Below are positions 6,305-13,768 of a DNA stretch of 33,849 nucleotides, in pieces (the first letter of the stretch is position 1; each line of letters opens with the position of its first letter). The position numbers and the translations under genes are program-made. Source of the stretch: Candidatus Falkowbacteria bacterium (GTDB lineage Bacteria; Patescibacteriota; Patescibacteriia; UBA11705; JABHMO01); the NCBI GenBank assembly GCA_018674305.1, contig JABHAL010000015.1, positions 94,683-128,531 on the forward strand, in the 5' to 3' direction. The notes beneath the pieces were generated by a model. It searched no databases. It was not told the DNA's origin and was given only the letters and a program-made list of their open reading frames with translations.

Positions 6305-6333
6305 ATTATACTTGTATCTTTGGATTTTGTCAA
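6305..6333 (-). promoter_or_regulatory. Promoter of the tRNA-His attenuator
   Basis: TTGACA (6328-6333), 17-nt spacer, TATAAT (6305-6310): a perfect consensus. The -35 box begins 3 nt after the stop of the antiporter gene. Confidence 0.9.
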
Positions 6334-6335
6334 TA

Positions 6336-8033
6336 CTACATAAAAAGCGAATCATCCAGATAAGGCAAGTCGAATATATGTTTTTTTCGTTCTTCTTTGT
6401 ACTTACTGTGATCAAGTTTATTTTTCCTGACCAAATCTATCATAAATCGACGACCCAAATATGGAGGCATTATCACGTATGTAGCTCCGGCTTTGTAAAG
6501 TTTCTCTGCGTGATTAGGCCTATTGGCAATACATAAAACATTAATTCTTGAATGTGCTCTCTTAACATGCGAAATCAAGGTCATATTCACATCAAGCTCT
6601 GGAATTGTAGAAATAACTAGCTTAGTTCCTGTTAAGTTCAAATTATCTATTAAATCAGGATCATCAGCTGAACTATATAAACATGGAATGTTTTTTTCTG
6701 TTAAAACCTTAATCACTTCTGGGTCATGATCAACTACTAAATAACTAATTTTCATATTCTTGAGTTGTCGAACCAAGCCACCACCTAAACGATGTGAACC
6801 AAATAAAATAACTTGATATTCTTGAGGATTTTCAGATGTAATTTTTTTTCTATCGGTATCAGGAAATATCTTATGTAAAAATTTATAAAACACTTTATAT
6901 ATCTGGTGATTATATGTGATGTAATAAGTAGAAACAGTAATTGTAATGATTCCCACAATGGTTGCAGGCCCAAGTATTTCTTTTGGCAAATGACCAAGTC
7001 CGACGCCCATTCCAATTATAATCAATGAAAACTCACTAATCTGTGATACCGTAAGTCCAGCAAAAAAACTGGTTTTCAATGTATACTTCAGCCAACGCAT
7101 AACTAGAATCATAATAATTGGATTACCAACTAAAACAAATAAAGAAAATATTACAATAAAACCAAGTGAACTTTGAATTTCACCCAGATGAATATTTGCA
7201 CCTAAAAACACAAAGAAAATTATCAAGAAAAAATCCCTTAAAGATTGAATCCTAAAAGCAATTTCTCGTTGATAAGGCGATACTGAAAGTATTACTCCCG
7301 CCACCAGAGCACCCAACTCTAATGAAAAACCTAATTTAAAGAACACTGAAGCAATTGCAAAACAAATTCCTATCGAAAAGATAAAAAGCATTTCCTTGTT
7401 TTCAGCAAAGATCCTGTCAACGTGCGGAATTACAAACTTCAGCAAAACATAAATACAAACTGCGACTATGGCCATTTTTCCTAGCAAAGTAAAAATCGTT
7501 GTCATCCACCCACCTTCTCCCATTGTACTTGAAGCAGATAAAATAATAAAAAATATCATGGCGACTAAATCTTGAACTAATAAAAATCCAATTGTAATCC
7601 TACCATAAAGAGTATCTTGTTCCTGTTTGTTATAAAGTAATCTTAAAATAATAATTGTACTACTTAAGGCAAAAGCTAATGACACATAAAAAGCTACAAT
7701 AGGCGTTAATCCCAAAAATTTAGCAATAAAAAAACCACCAACAGTGGTAAATAAAATTTGTGCCAAACCTGTAATAACAGCGACTTTACCTACATCCTTA
7801 ATTACTTTTGGTTTCAACCCTAGACCAACAATAAACAATAGCAATGCTACGCCAATATGTGAAAACGCTTCTAATGCTCCGCCTTCAGGAATAAAACCAG
7901 TCACTGACGGACCAACGATTATTCCCGTTATTATATAACCAACAATCAATGGTTGCCGGAGAAGTTTCATTACTAAAGACACTATTAAAGCAATGCCAAG
8001 CACTACTCCAAGCTGTATAAAGACATCTGTCAT
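6336..8033 (-). CDS. CPA2-family cation/proton antiporter with TrkA-N domain, 565 aa
   Basis: Inner-membrane K+ or Na+/H+ antiporter of the KefB/KefC type. About twelve hydrophobic segments fill residues 1-385, with typical motifs such as QPLIVGYIITGIIVGP near the N-terminus and GFSLELGALVAGVILS in the middle. Residues from about 405 form a cytoplasmic Rossmann-like RCK/TrkA-N domain (YQVILFGSHRLGGGL, then VVDHDPEVIKVL), which in this family binds nucleotides and gates transport. The glycine loop (GSHRLGGG) is slightly degenerate. There is no C-terminal TrkA-C domain. No clear Shine-Dalgarno site precedes ATG 8033. Ion specificity cannot be told. Confidence 0.9.
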   Translation of the reverse strand: MTDVFIQLGVVLGIALIVSLVMKLLRQPLIVGYIITGIIVGPSVTGFIPEGGALEAFSHIGVALLLFIVGLGLKPKVIKDVGKVAVITGLAQILFTTVGGFFIAKFLGLTPIVAFYVSLAFALSSTIIILRLLYNKQEQDTLYGRITIGFLLVQDLVAMIFFIILSASSTMGEGGWMTTIFTLLGKMAIVAVCIYVLLKFVIPHVDRIFAENKEMLFIFSIGICFAIASVFFKLGFSLELGALVAGVILSVSPYQREIAFRIQSLRDFFLIIFFVFLGANIHLGEIQSSLGFIVIFSLFVLVGNPIIMILVMRWLKYTLKTSFFAGLTVSQISEFSLIIIGMGVGLGHLPKEILGPATIVGIITITVSTYYITYNHQIYKVFYKFLHKIFPDTDRKKITSENPQEYQVILFGSHRLGGGLVRQLKNMKISYLVVDHDPEVIKVLTEKNIPCLYSSADDPDLIDNLNLTGTKLVISTIPELDVNMTLISHVKRAHSRINVLCIANRPNHAEKLYKAGATYVIMPPYLGRRFMIDLVRKNKLDHSKYKEERKKHIFDLPYLDDSLFM

Positions 8034-8067
8034 TTGTTTTTGTTTTTTTTATTTGTTTTACAAAATT

Positions 8068-8073
8068 ATTATA
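8068..8073 (-). promoter_or_regulatory. Extended -10 promoter of the antiporter
   Basis: TGGTATAAT: a perfect TATAAT with an upstream TG, but no good -35 box. Predicted leader about 28 nt. Confidence 0.55.
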
Positions 8074-8102
8074 CCAGATTTTATAGAAATCGGAAAATAA
8101 AA

Positions 8103-8128
8103 AAGCACCTGTTTATTAACAGGCGCTT
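8103..8128 (-). terminator. Intrinsic terminator
   Basis: An 11-bp stem (AAGCGCCTGTT on the minus strand, one G-U), loop AATA, followed by T residues. Ends the zinc-ribbon gene at 8148. Confidence 0.85.
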
Positions 8129-8147
8129 ATATACGCACTACTCTCTT

Positions 8148-9716
8148 TTATCCTGATCGCAATTCTTGACACTTAGAACATCGTGATTCTCTAGTGCTTT
8201 GAACAAACCAGTCTTTACACATGTTACATTGGGCTATATGTTTTTCACATTCAGGACACCGGGAATACCCTCGCCAAATCAATTTATTACAACTAGGACA
8301 ATGCATTTTTGCCAATAGTTGTTTGCATTTAGTACAGCGGAGAGCTTCTGTATAATTCTGATGCCCGCACCCTGGGCACGCTTTTTTTGCCAGCGAACCA
8401 CTACAGTTCGGACAATCCTGATTTTTGTCCTCTTTCCTTTTGAAGATTTGTGTTTGACAATACGGACAAATACTTAGGGACTTCTCACAATGCGGACAGT
8501 TTTTGATCTTCATTTCACAAATAATACATTGTGAAGAATTTTTATAAATCAAGTTCCGATTACCAGACTTATCGAGACAGTCTTTATTTGGACATTGAAT
8601 AACCTGCAAAGGTTTACCGCAACGAGTGCATTTCTTCAAATTCGAATACACACTACTCCTGCAAAATGGACAAGTAACCAACTTCAAACTCTTGGCACAA
8701 ACAGGACATCGTGGATCTTCCTGCTCATAGCAAGAAGCCTCAATCAGATTTTCACAATGATGACAGGTCTTGAGTTTCTTTTCACAGAAAACACATTTTG
8801 AACTGCCGGCGTAAATCCGATTGGGTTTACCAAGATGATCCACACACTTGTCGTTTGGGCAACTAATCATCAACAAGTTTTTACCACAACGAACACACGC
8901 TTCCATATCCAGATAAGTTTCTGAATTGCACTCTGGACAGATACTTTTGTGCAAACTGCGCCCACATTGTTCATGTGGGCAATATGGATACTCCTGATCA
9001 AACAAGCTTTTCAGAATAAAACGATCACAATGAGGACAACGCGCCAGCTTCTCCTGACAATGATTACAAACTTCTGCATCAACTGCAACTTCCTGACTAC
9101 AATTGGGACACAAGAAAATCAAACCTTGTCGAATTTCCTCCGCCTGTCTGGCAATCGCCTCTTTGCGTCGTTTTCGTGCTTCTTCTTCCTCGCGTTTTCG
9201 TCCAGCAATTTCTGCCAATCTTTTTTTCTCAGTAGCTGCTGTTTCTTTTAGCTTTCTTTGCTCAACCTTCCTTGCCTGTTCTACTTTTCTTTCTTGTTCA
9301 GCTTCAGATAGCCGTCGTTGATTTTCCTCAGCTTCTACTTTTTCTTCTTCGGTCATTTGTGGTGGCGGGAACTTGACTTTGTCTCTCAAGCTCGAGGGAA
9401 TCACCGATGAATGTGAAAGTGAAATATCAGAGTCACCCTCTTTCACGGCCTGTTTCCAGACATCAACCGCCGAAGAATCCAGCTTAGCAATCAGAGTAAG
9501 CTGGCCTTTATTCAAATAACCTGCACGACATTTAAGAAAAGCATCAGGACCAATACAAAGAAATACTACATCCCGTGTGAAAGATGTTGACACAAATTCC
9601 TCAACTGAGATTAATGAAACTGGTTCCGCACTAATAGGTGCAAGGTTCAATCCCAACACCTGCTTCGATACTTGCACAAGTTTCATCAAACTTTGGCTAG
9701 TTAACTTAGTCTCCAT
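8148..9716 (-). CDS. Zinc-ribbon array protein with coiled coil, 522 aa
   Basis: Three parts are visible. Residues 1-120 form a small globular domain (FLCIGPDAFLKCRAGYLNKGQL) that clearly resembles the N-terminus of the neighbouring 9906-12053 protein. Residues 125-195 are almost only Glu, Lys, Arg, Ala and Gln, a long coiled coil. From about 205 to the end there is a continuous array of CxxC zinc ribbons (CPNC, CPHC, CPEC, CPFC, CPGC and others), including repeated CPNxxC units. Such arrays usually bind protein or nucleic acid; no enzyme motif is present. No signal peptide is seen, so it is probably cytoplasmic. I take ATG 9716 (METKLTSQ), which has AAGGAGGCG 7 nt upstream; the longer start at 9770 has none. 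Confidence 0.8.
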   Translation of the reverse strand: METKLTSQSLMKLVQVSKQVLGLNLAPISAEPVSLISVEEFVSTSFTRDVVFLCIGPDAFLKCRAGYLNKGQLTLIAKLDSSAVDVWKQAVKEGDSDISLSHSSVIPSSLRDKVKFPPPQMTEEEKVEAEENQRRLSEAEQERKVEQARKVEQRKLKETAATEKKRLAEIAGRKREEEEARKRRKEAIARQAEEIRQGLIFLCPNCSQEVAVDAEVCNHCQEKLARCPHCDRFILKSLFDQEYPYCPHEQCGRSLHKSICPECNSETYLDMEACVRCGKNLLMISCPNDKCVDHLGKPNRIYAGSSKCVFCEKKLKTCHHCENLIEASCYEQEDPRCPVCAKSLKLVTCPFCRSSVYSNLKKCTRCGKPLQVIQCPNKDCLDKSGNRNLIYKNSSQCIICEMKIKNCPHCEKSLSICPYCQTQIFKRKEDKNQDCPNCSGSLAKKACPGCGHQNYTEALRCTKCKQLLAKMHCPSCNKLIWRGYSRCPECEKHIAQCNMCKDWFVQSTRESRCSKCQELRSG

Positions 9717-9773
9717 CAAACGCCTCCTTGCGTAAAAATAGCAAAAACAATTGTAACGAACACACAACAAAGG

Positions 9774-9801
9774 AGTTTACCATGTATACGGGTTTTGTCA
9801 A
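9774..9801 (-). promoter_or_regulatory. Promoter of the 8148-9716 zinc-ribbon gene
   Basis: TTGACA (9796-9801), 16-nt spacer, TAAACT (9774-9779). Confidence 0.65.
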
Positions 9802-9867
9802 GCAGTAAATCACGGAAAACACAACTCTGTTATCTGCTTTGTAATTCTGTAGTTTCGTGAATAAAAA

Positions 9868-9894
9868 AGCAGCCCCTGTATTACAGAAGCTGCT
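9868..9894 (-). terminator. Intrinsic terminator
   Basis: A 12-bp stem on the minus strand (AGCAGCTTCTGT with ACAGGGGCTGCT, two G-U pairs), 3-nt loop, then TTTTTT. Ends the 9906-12053 gene. Confidence 0.9.
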
Positions 9895-9905
9895 GTGTTT
9901 ATTAT

Positions 9906-12053
9906 TTATTCAATGCAATCATTGCACTTGATGGTACGCCCATCTGAAACCATCAAGGTTTTGCACTTAATGCAATTACGTAATGACTTATTACACACTG
10001 GACAAGTTGTTAGTCCAACGTAGAGTTGAGTTGTATGCTCATAATCATCATCCAAGCAACAATCATCAGCAGGACAGTCAACCAGAGTTAGACTTTCACC
10101 ACACTTGGGACATTCATCCAATTCTGCACAAATGTCAGCGTGACAATATGGACAAGGCATTTCTATTAAAGCCTTTTCACAGTGCTGACAAGTTTTGCCA
10201 GCTGAGGTCATCGCCTGACAGTGAGGGCATTCAACTAGCTTTTCTTTACACCAAGGACACTGTTCCTTCCCTTTATATACTGACAGGGGCTCACTATTAT
10301 AATCGGCGCAATACTCATTTGGACAATCGAAGCTTTCTAACGCTTTGTCGCAACTAGGACAAAGACTTAACCCCGAAGCAATTTCAACATGACAATGAGG
10401 ACAGTTCACCTTCATCTGCAAAGTGTCACACTTACTACAATAACAATCTTCATTTTCAATTTCCTGCGAATCAACATGCCCTTTTAGCAACATACTGAAA
10501 CAATTCGGATTGATACATTCAACAAAGGTCCCTACGCAATATGGACACTGCGTCAATCCAACATACAAAATTTCTTCAGTATTAAGTTCGCAGTCTACAT
10601 TGGGACAATCAGTCCTGATCAACGCTTTGCTGCATTTTGGACATTCTTGCAAACCAGCAGCGATTTCTTTATTACAATGAGGGCACTCTACTTGCAAGAA
10701 CGAACCTCCGCACTTATCGCAACTGGAATTGTGAGCTTCATCTTCATCCCAACCTTCTTGAACTGAACCACAATTGGGGCACTCACCCACATTTTCTTCA
10801 CAAGCAGGGCACTCTTCTAGTCCTTTATAAAACCGCATCTCACAATCTTCATGTGGGCAACTTACCATTTCCAACTTTTCATCACAATTGGAACACTCAT
10901 CCAAGTCTGATAGAATGCCAAGTTCGCAATGTGGACAAGGTATTTCATTGTAGTTTTTTTCACAATGAACACAAATGGAATCTTCAAAATCACGATCCTC
11001 ATTCCATACACCACAATGATCACACTTCACAATTGTTTCCGAGCAATATGGGCATTCGTCATCTTCCATATAACTTTCACGAAAATATTTTTTGCACTCT
11101 GGACATTTTACTTCCGGGCCATCCTCATGTTCATCTTTTGAATCGAGATGAGTTGATTGACTCGACTCTTCCTCAGATTCAACCTTATCCTCAACAAATT
11201 TGTGTTCGCAATGCAAGCATTGCTTATGGCCAGCATAATTGAACTGACCACAATGATCACATTCTTCAACTTCAAACTTGTGATGACACCGACTACAATA
11301 TTGCTCGCCGACTTCTTCAACCAACAAGCAATGCGGACAAACTGAAACGTCAATTGTATTCTGACGTGTGATGAGAATGAATGGAGTAATTTGAACACAT
11401 TCGACGACAGCTTCTTCTTCCTTAGATGGATATTCAATCACAGATTGGCTTACTTCAGGCTCAACCTCTTTTGGTGTAACAACATAAGGTTCTTCGTCCA
11501 CAGATGGATATTCAATCACAGATTGGCCTACTTCAGGCTCAACCTCTTTTGGTGTGATTACATAAGGTTCATCACCCGCATCAGAAGATTCATCTTCTTC
11601 TAATTCAGCCTCTTTTACCAAATCATCTAGATCAAGTTCATCCAAATGTGCAGCATCTTTATCCGCCTCTTCAGTCTCACTTACTGAATCAGATTGTTCC
11701 ACAACCTCAGGCTTTTCGCACAGAAGATCTGTAGGAATAGTTGATGATGCGTCGAAGAACACGTCTCTACAAAGTTGCTTCATCAAGAAAATCCAACGCT
11801 GTCGTTCTTCATGACTAAGCTCAGCAATTATCTTGATTTGACCACGACTTGCGTAAGTTGGTTTTACAAGCAAAAAAGCGTTGTAGCCAAGAAAAATATA
11901 AAATTCACTTGGCATGGAATCTTCATCTCCAAAATCGGCAGCCTGCTCAAGCACATTCTGCCTGGCTGGCATCACAGCAGCATCAAAGATATACAGCTCT
12001 CGTGTTTTCTGAAGAACCACATTTAGCAATTCCAAACTTACATTCCCACTCAT
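9906..12053 (-). CDS. Large zinc-ribbon array protein, 715 aa
   Basis: Paralogue of the next gene downstream. Residues 1-125 hold the shared N-terminal domain (FYIFLGYNAFLLVKPTYASR, then IKIIAELS). Residues 130-225 are an acidic, probably disordered linker with a 26-residue tandem repeat (EPYVVTPKEVEPEV core). From about 235 to the end, well over 20 CxxC knuckles follow one another (CPHC, CSRC, CDHC, CPYC, CPNC and so on), often as ribbon pairs with Asp/Glu-rich spacers. It lacks the coiled coil of its neighbour. No catalytic motif, signal peptide or membrane segment is seen. ATG 12053 has AAGGAGG 6 nt upstream. Function unknown; a scaffold or nucleic-acid/protein-binding role is a guess. Confidence 0.8.
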   Translation of the reverse strand: MSGNVSLELLNVVLQKTRELYIFDAAVMPARQNVLEQAADFGDEDSMPSEFYIFLGYNAFLLVKPTYASRGQIKIIAELSHEERQRWIFLMKQLCRDVFFDASSTIPTDLLCEKPEVVEQSDSVSETEEADKDAAHLDELDLDDLVKEAELEEDESSDAGDEPYVITPKEVEPEVGQSVIEYPSVDEEPYVVTPKEVEPEVSQSVIEYPSKEEEAVVECVQITPFILITRQNTIDVSVCPHCLLVEEVGEQYCSRCHHKFEVEECDHCGQFNYAGHKQCLHCEHKFVEDKVESEEESSQSTHLDSKDEHEDGPEVKCPECKKYFRESYMEDDECPYCSETIVKCDHCGVWNEDRDFEDSICVHCEKNYNEIPCPHCELGILSDLDECSNCDEKLEMVSCPHEDCEMRFYKGLEECPACEENVGECPNCGSVQEGWDEDEAHNSSCDKCGGSFLQVECPHCNKEIAAGLQECPKCSKALIRTDCPNVDCELNTEEILYVGLTQCPYCVGTFVECINPNCFSMLLKGHVDSQEIENEDCYCSKCDTLQMKVNCPHCHVEIASGLSLCPSCDKALESFDCPNEYCADYNSEPLSVYKGKEQCPWCKEKLVECPHCQAMTSAGKTCQHCEKALIEMPCPYCHADICAELDECPKCGESLTLVDCPADDCCLDDDYEHTTQLYVGLTTCPVCNKSLRNCIKCKTLMVSDGRTIKCNDCIE
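11424..11579. repeat. Two tandem 78-bp repeats inside the zinc-ribbon gene
   Basis: Copies at 11424-11501 and 11502-11579 differ by only a few bases and encode a 26-residue acidic repeat. The high DNA identity points to a recent duplication. Confidence 0.85.
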
Positions 12054-12085
12054 TGATGCCTCCTTGTGTTATAACCGAAACAAAA

Positions 12086-12098
12086 TTGTTAAAGGGCC
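12086..12098 (-). promoter_or_regulatory. boxA-like leader motif GCCCTTTAACAA
   Basis: Lies between the promoter (12111-12138) and the ribosome site of the 9906-12053 gene. It resembles the TTCTTTAAC motif in other leaders here. Confidence 0.3.
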
Positions 12099-12110
12099 AA
12101 TTAATGAAAT

Positions 12111-12138
12111 ATATTATCACAATTACAAATTTTGTCAA
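12111..12138 (-). promoter_or_regulatory. Promoter of the 9906-12053 gene
   Basis: TTGACA (12133-12138), 16-nt spacer, TAATAT (12111-12116). The -35 box lies directly after the mscS terminator. Confidence 0.75.
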
Positions 12139-12141
12139 TAA

Positions 12142-12172
12142 AAAAGCCAGGATCTTTCAATCCCGACCTTTT
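12142..12172 (-). terminator. Intrinsic terminator of the mscS-type gene
   Basis: On the minus strand AAAAGGTCGGGAT pairs with ATCCTGGCTTTT, with one bulged G and two G-U pairs; then a T run. Confidence 0.75.
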
Positions 12173-12190
12173 GACTAAAATTAAACAATA

Positions 12191-13270
12191 TTAAGTCTTT
12201 TCAACTTGTATAGTCTGAGTAGGATAAGCAAATTCGATTTTTTCTTGTTCGAAAGCTTTGAATATTTGTAAATTAATTTCTTGATTTTTGTCCATGTAAT
12301 CTGCATATTCAGTAGATTTAACAAAATATACTAATTCAAAATTCAAGCTAAAGTCTCCATAATTAGCAAAATGACAACGATCAAATTCAACTCCTTCAAT
12401 CTCCTTAACTATTTTTTTAATGATTCGAGGAATGGATTTTAACTTAGTAAATGACAATCCATAAACAACCCCCAAAGAAGTAACCACTCTACGCTGTTCT
12501 AATTTTTTAAAATTTTGAACTCTAGCAGTTGTTAATTCTCGATTAGACACAACTAATTCTTCACCTTGCAAAGTTCGTATGCGAGTTGTTTTCATACCGA
12601 TGCGCTCTACAGTTCCAGAATCTGTTCCAACCGTAATAAAATCACCTGGCTGAAATGGTTTATCAACATACAATGAAAATGAACTAAATATATCTGTCAA
12701 AATATTTTGTAAAGCCAAGGCAATAGCAATCCCACCAATCCCCAAACTAGCAATCAAAGATGTAACATTAATCCCTAGATTAGAAAGAATCATAATTAAG
12801 GCTATGGCCCACAACACGAACTTTACTATCATGCTGGCAGCTCGGAGCATAGACTGAGAATGCTTTTTTTCGCCTTGTGAATCTTTATTTTTTTCTAAAT
12901 ATTTACTGATAAAATAATCCACAAATCGAGTCACGGCTTGAACAACCTCATAAACAACAGCGATTAAGATAATTACTGTTAAAACCTTACCAACCAATTC
13001 AGGGAATGATAAATATTTAATAGCGAAATATAAGGCCACAAAGAAATAAAACGGTGGCTTTATTTTTGAAAAAATAGCAATCATCGCATCATCCAGATCA
13101 TTCTTGGTTTTGCCGGCAATTTTTTTCAATCGCGATAAAATGATAACTTGGAATAATTTTAACAAAAATATTAAGCCTACGAAAATAATAATTGCAATCA
13201 ACCAACTGTAAAAAGTATTTTCCAAAAAGCTGAAATTTTTGAGAAATTCTAAACTTGAAAACTCTAACAT
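12191..13270 (-). CDS. Small-conductance mechanosensitive channel (MscS family), 359 aa
   Basis: Membrane channel that opens under tension to release solutes on osmotic downshock. Several hydrophobic helices fill residues 15-190. The pore-lining TM3 and beta domain are clear in GIGGIAIALALQNILTDIFS followed by DKPFQPGDFITVG, with GTVERIGMKTTRIRTLQGE and VVSNRELTTARVQNF typical of the family. The C-terminal vestibule domain ends at about residue 355. The gene has no Shine-Dalgarno site. A TATAAT box at 13285-13290 lies only 15 nt upstream of the ATG, giving a leader of about 8 nt. It is divergent from the small membrane protein at 13382. Confidence 0.93.
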   Translation of the reverse strand: MLEFSSLEFLKNFSFLENTFYSWLIAIIIFVGLIFLLKLFQVIILSRLKKIAGKTKNDLDDAMIAIFSKIKPPFYFFVALYFAIKYLSFPELVGKVLTVIILIAVVYEVVQAVTRFVDYFISKYLEKNKDSQGEKKHSQSMLRAASMIVKFVLWAIALIMILSNLGINVTSLIASLGIGGIAIALALQNILTDIFSSFSLYVDKPFQPGDFITVGTDSGTVERIGMKTTRIRTLQGEELVVSNRELTTARVQNFKKLEQRRVVTSLGVVYGLSFTKLKSIPRIIKKIVKEIEGVEFDRCHFANYGDFSLNFELVYFVKSTEYADYMDKNQEINLQIFKAFEQEKIEFAYPTQTIQVEKT

Positions 13271-13284
13271 AAAAATATATATTA

Positions 13285-13290
13285 ATTATA
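13285..13290 (-). promoter_or_regulatory. -10 box of the mscS-type gene
   Basis: Perfect TATAAT 15 nt before the ATG, without a clear -35 at 17 nt. An alternative pair, TTGACT (13296-13301) with TATATT (13274-13279), would start the RNA at the ATG itself. Confidence 0.45.
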
Positions 13291-13364
13291 ACTGTAGTCA
13301 ATATAACACATTTGTTGTCGTTTTGAAACCCTTTATCTTTTCTGTGGTTATGCTATGCTTTAAA

Positions 13365-13370
13365 TATAAT
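13365..13370 (+). promoter_or_regulatory. -10 box of the small membrane protein gene
   Basis: TATAAT ending 12 nt before the ATG at 13382; no clear -35. The predicted leader is about 5 nt and has no ribosome site. Confidence 0.45.
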
Positions 13371-13381
13371 AATACAAATTT

Positions 13382-13651
13382 ATGTTTGAGAAAAAACAAA
13401 TCAATGTGTTTAGTTTCGCTCTAGCAATTGGCATGACTTGTGCTATTTGGGCGCTTTTGCTTGGTTTAATAGCCTGGCTCTTTGACTACGGTACACAACT
13501 CGTGCAAATATTTTCAACTCTCTACGTAGGCTATGCTCCAACTTTCGTTGGTAGTATTATTGGTGCACTTTGGGCATTTGTTGACTGTTTCATTGGCGGC
13601 GCAATAGTTGCCTGGTTGTACAACCTCTTTAGCAAGAGAATAAAAGCTTAA
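13382..13651 (+). CDS. Small two-helix membrane protein (family often labelled 'bacteriophage holin'), 89 aa
   Basis: Two hydrophobic helices (about 10-35 and 50-80) with the characteristic pattern YVGYAPTFVGSIIGALWAF followed by FIGGAIVAWLYNLF. This pattern is shared by short proteins of bacteria and archaea that databases often call 'bacteriophage holin'. Nothing here suggests a phage or lysis role, so that name should be treated with caution. No Shine-Dalgarno site; a -10 box 12 nt upstream suggests a near-leaderless mRNA. It is followed by its own terminator at 13669-13695. Confidence 0.75.
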   Translation: MFEKKQINVFSFALAIGMTCAIWALLLGLIAWLFDYGTQLVQIFSTLYVGYAPTFVGSIIGALWAFVDCFIGGAIVAWLYNLFSKRIKA

Positions 13652-13668
13652 ATTATTTGCTTTCTGTT

Positions 13669-13695
13669 AATAAGCCGCCAATTGTGTGGCTTATT
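13669..13695 (+). terminator. Intrinsic terminator
   Basis: AATAAGCCGC pairs with GTGGCTTATT (one G-U), followed by T-rich sequence. Ends the 13382-13651 gene. Confidence 0.75.
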
Positions 13696-13704
13696 TTACT
13701 TATC

Positions 13705-13733
13705 TTTACAAAGTTAATTATTTACTGTAAATT
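13705..13733 (+). promoter_or_regulatory. pilB promoter
   Basis: TTTACA (13705-13710), 17-nt spacer, TAAATT (13728-13733). A boxA-like GATCTTTAACA follows at 13746-13756, directly before the ribosome site. Confidence 0.65.
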
Positions 13734-13745
13734 AGTATATTAAAT

Positions 13746-13756
13746 GATCTTTAACA
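13746..13756 (+). promoter_or_regulatory. boxA-like motif GATCTTTAACA in the pilB leader
   Basis: Differs from the E. coli boxA core CTCTTTAACA at one position. It lies between promoter and Shine-Dalgarno site, as boxA-like copies do at several other genes here. Confidence 0.4.
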
Positions 13757-13768
13757 AGGAGGCTCCAA

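Noticed and set aside
9103-9321. 72-aa plus-strand ORF rich in Ser, Phe and Cys
   Set aside because: Antisense to the coiled-coil codons of the 8148-9716 gene; low-complexity shadow.
10637-11242. 201-aa plus-strand ORF
   Set aside because: Antisense to the zinc-ribbon gene; its His/Asn-rich translation is the complement of CxxC-coding sequence, and it has no ribosome site.
13382-13651. Prophage holin
   Set aside because: The family label is misleading; no lysin, integrase or structural phage genes occur in the window.
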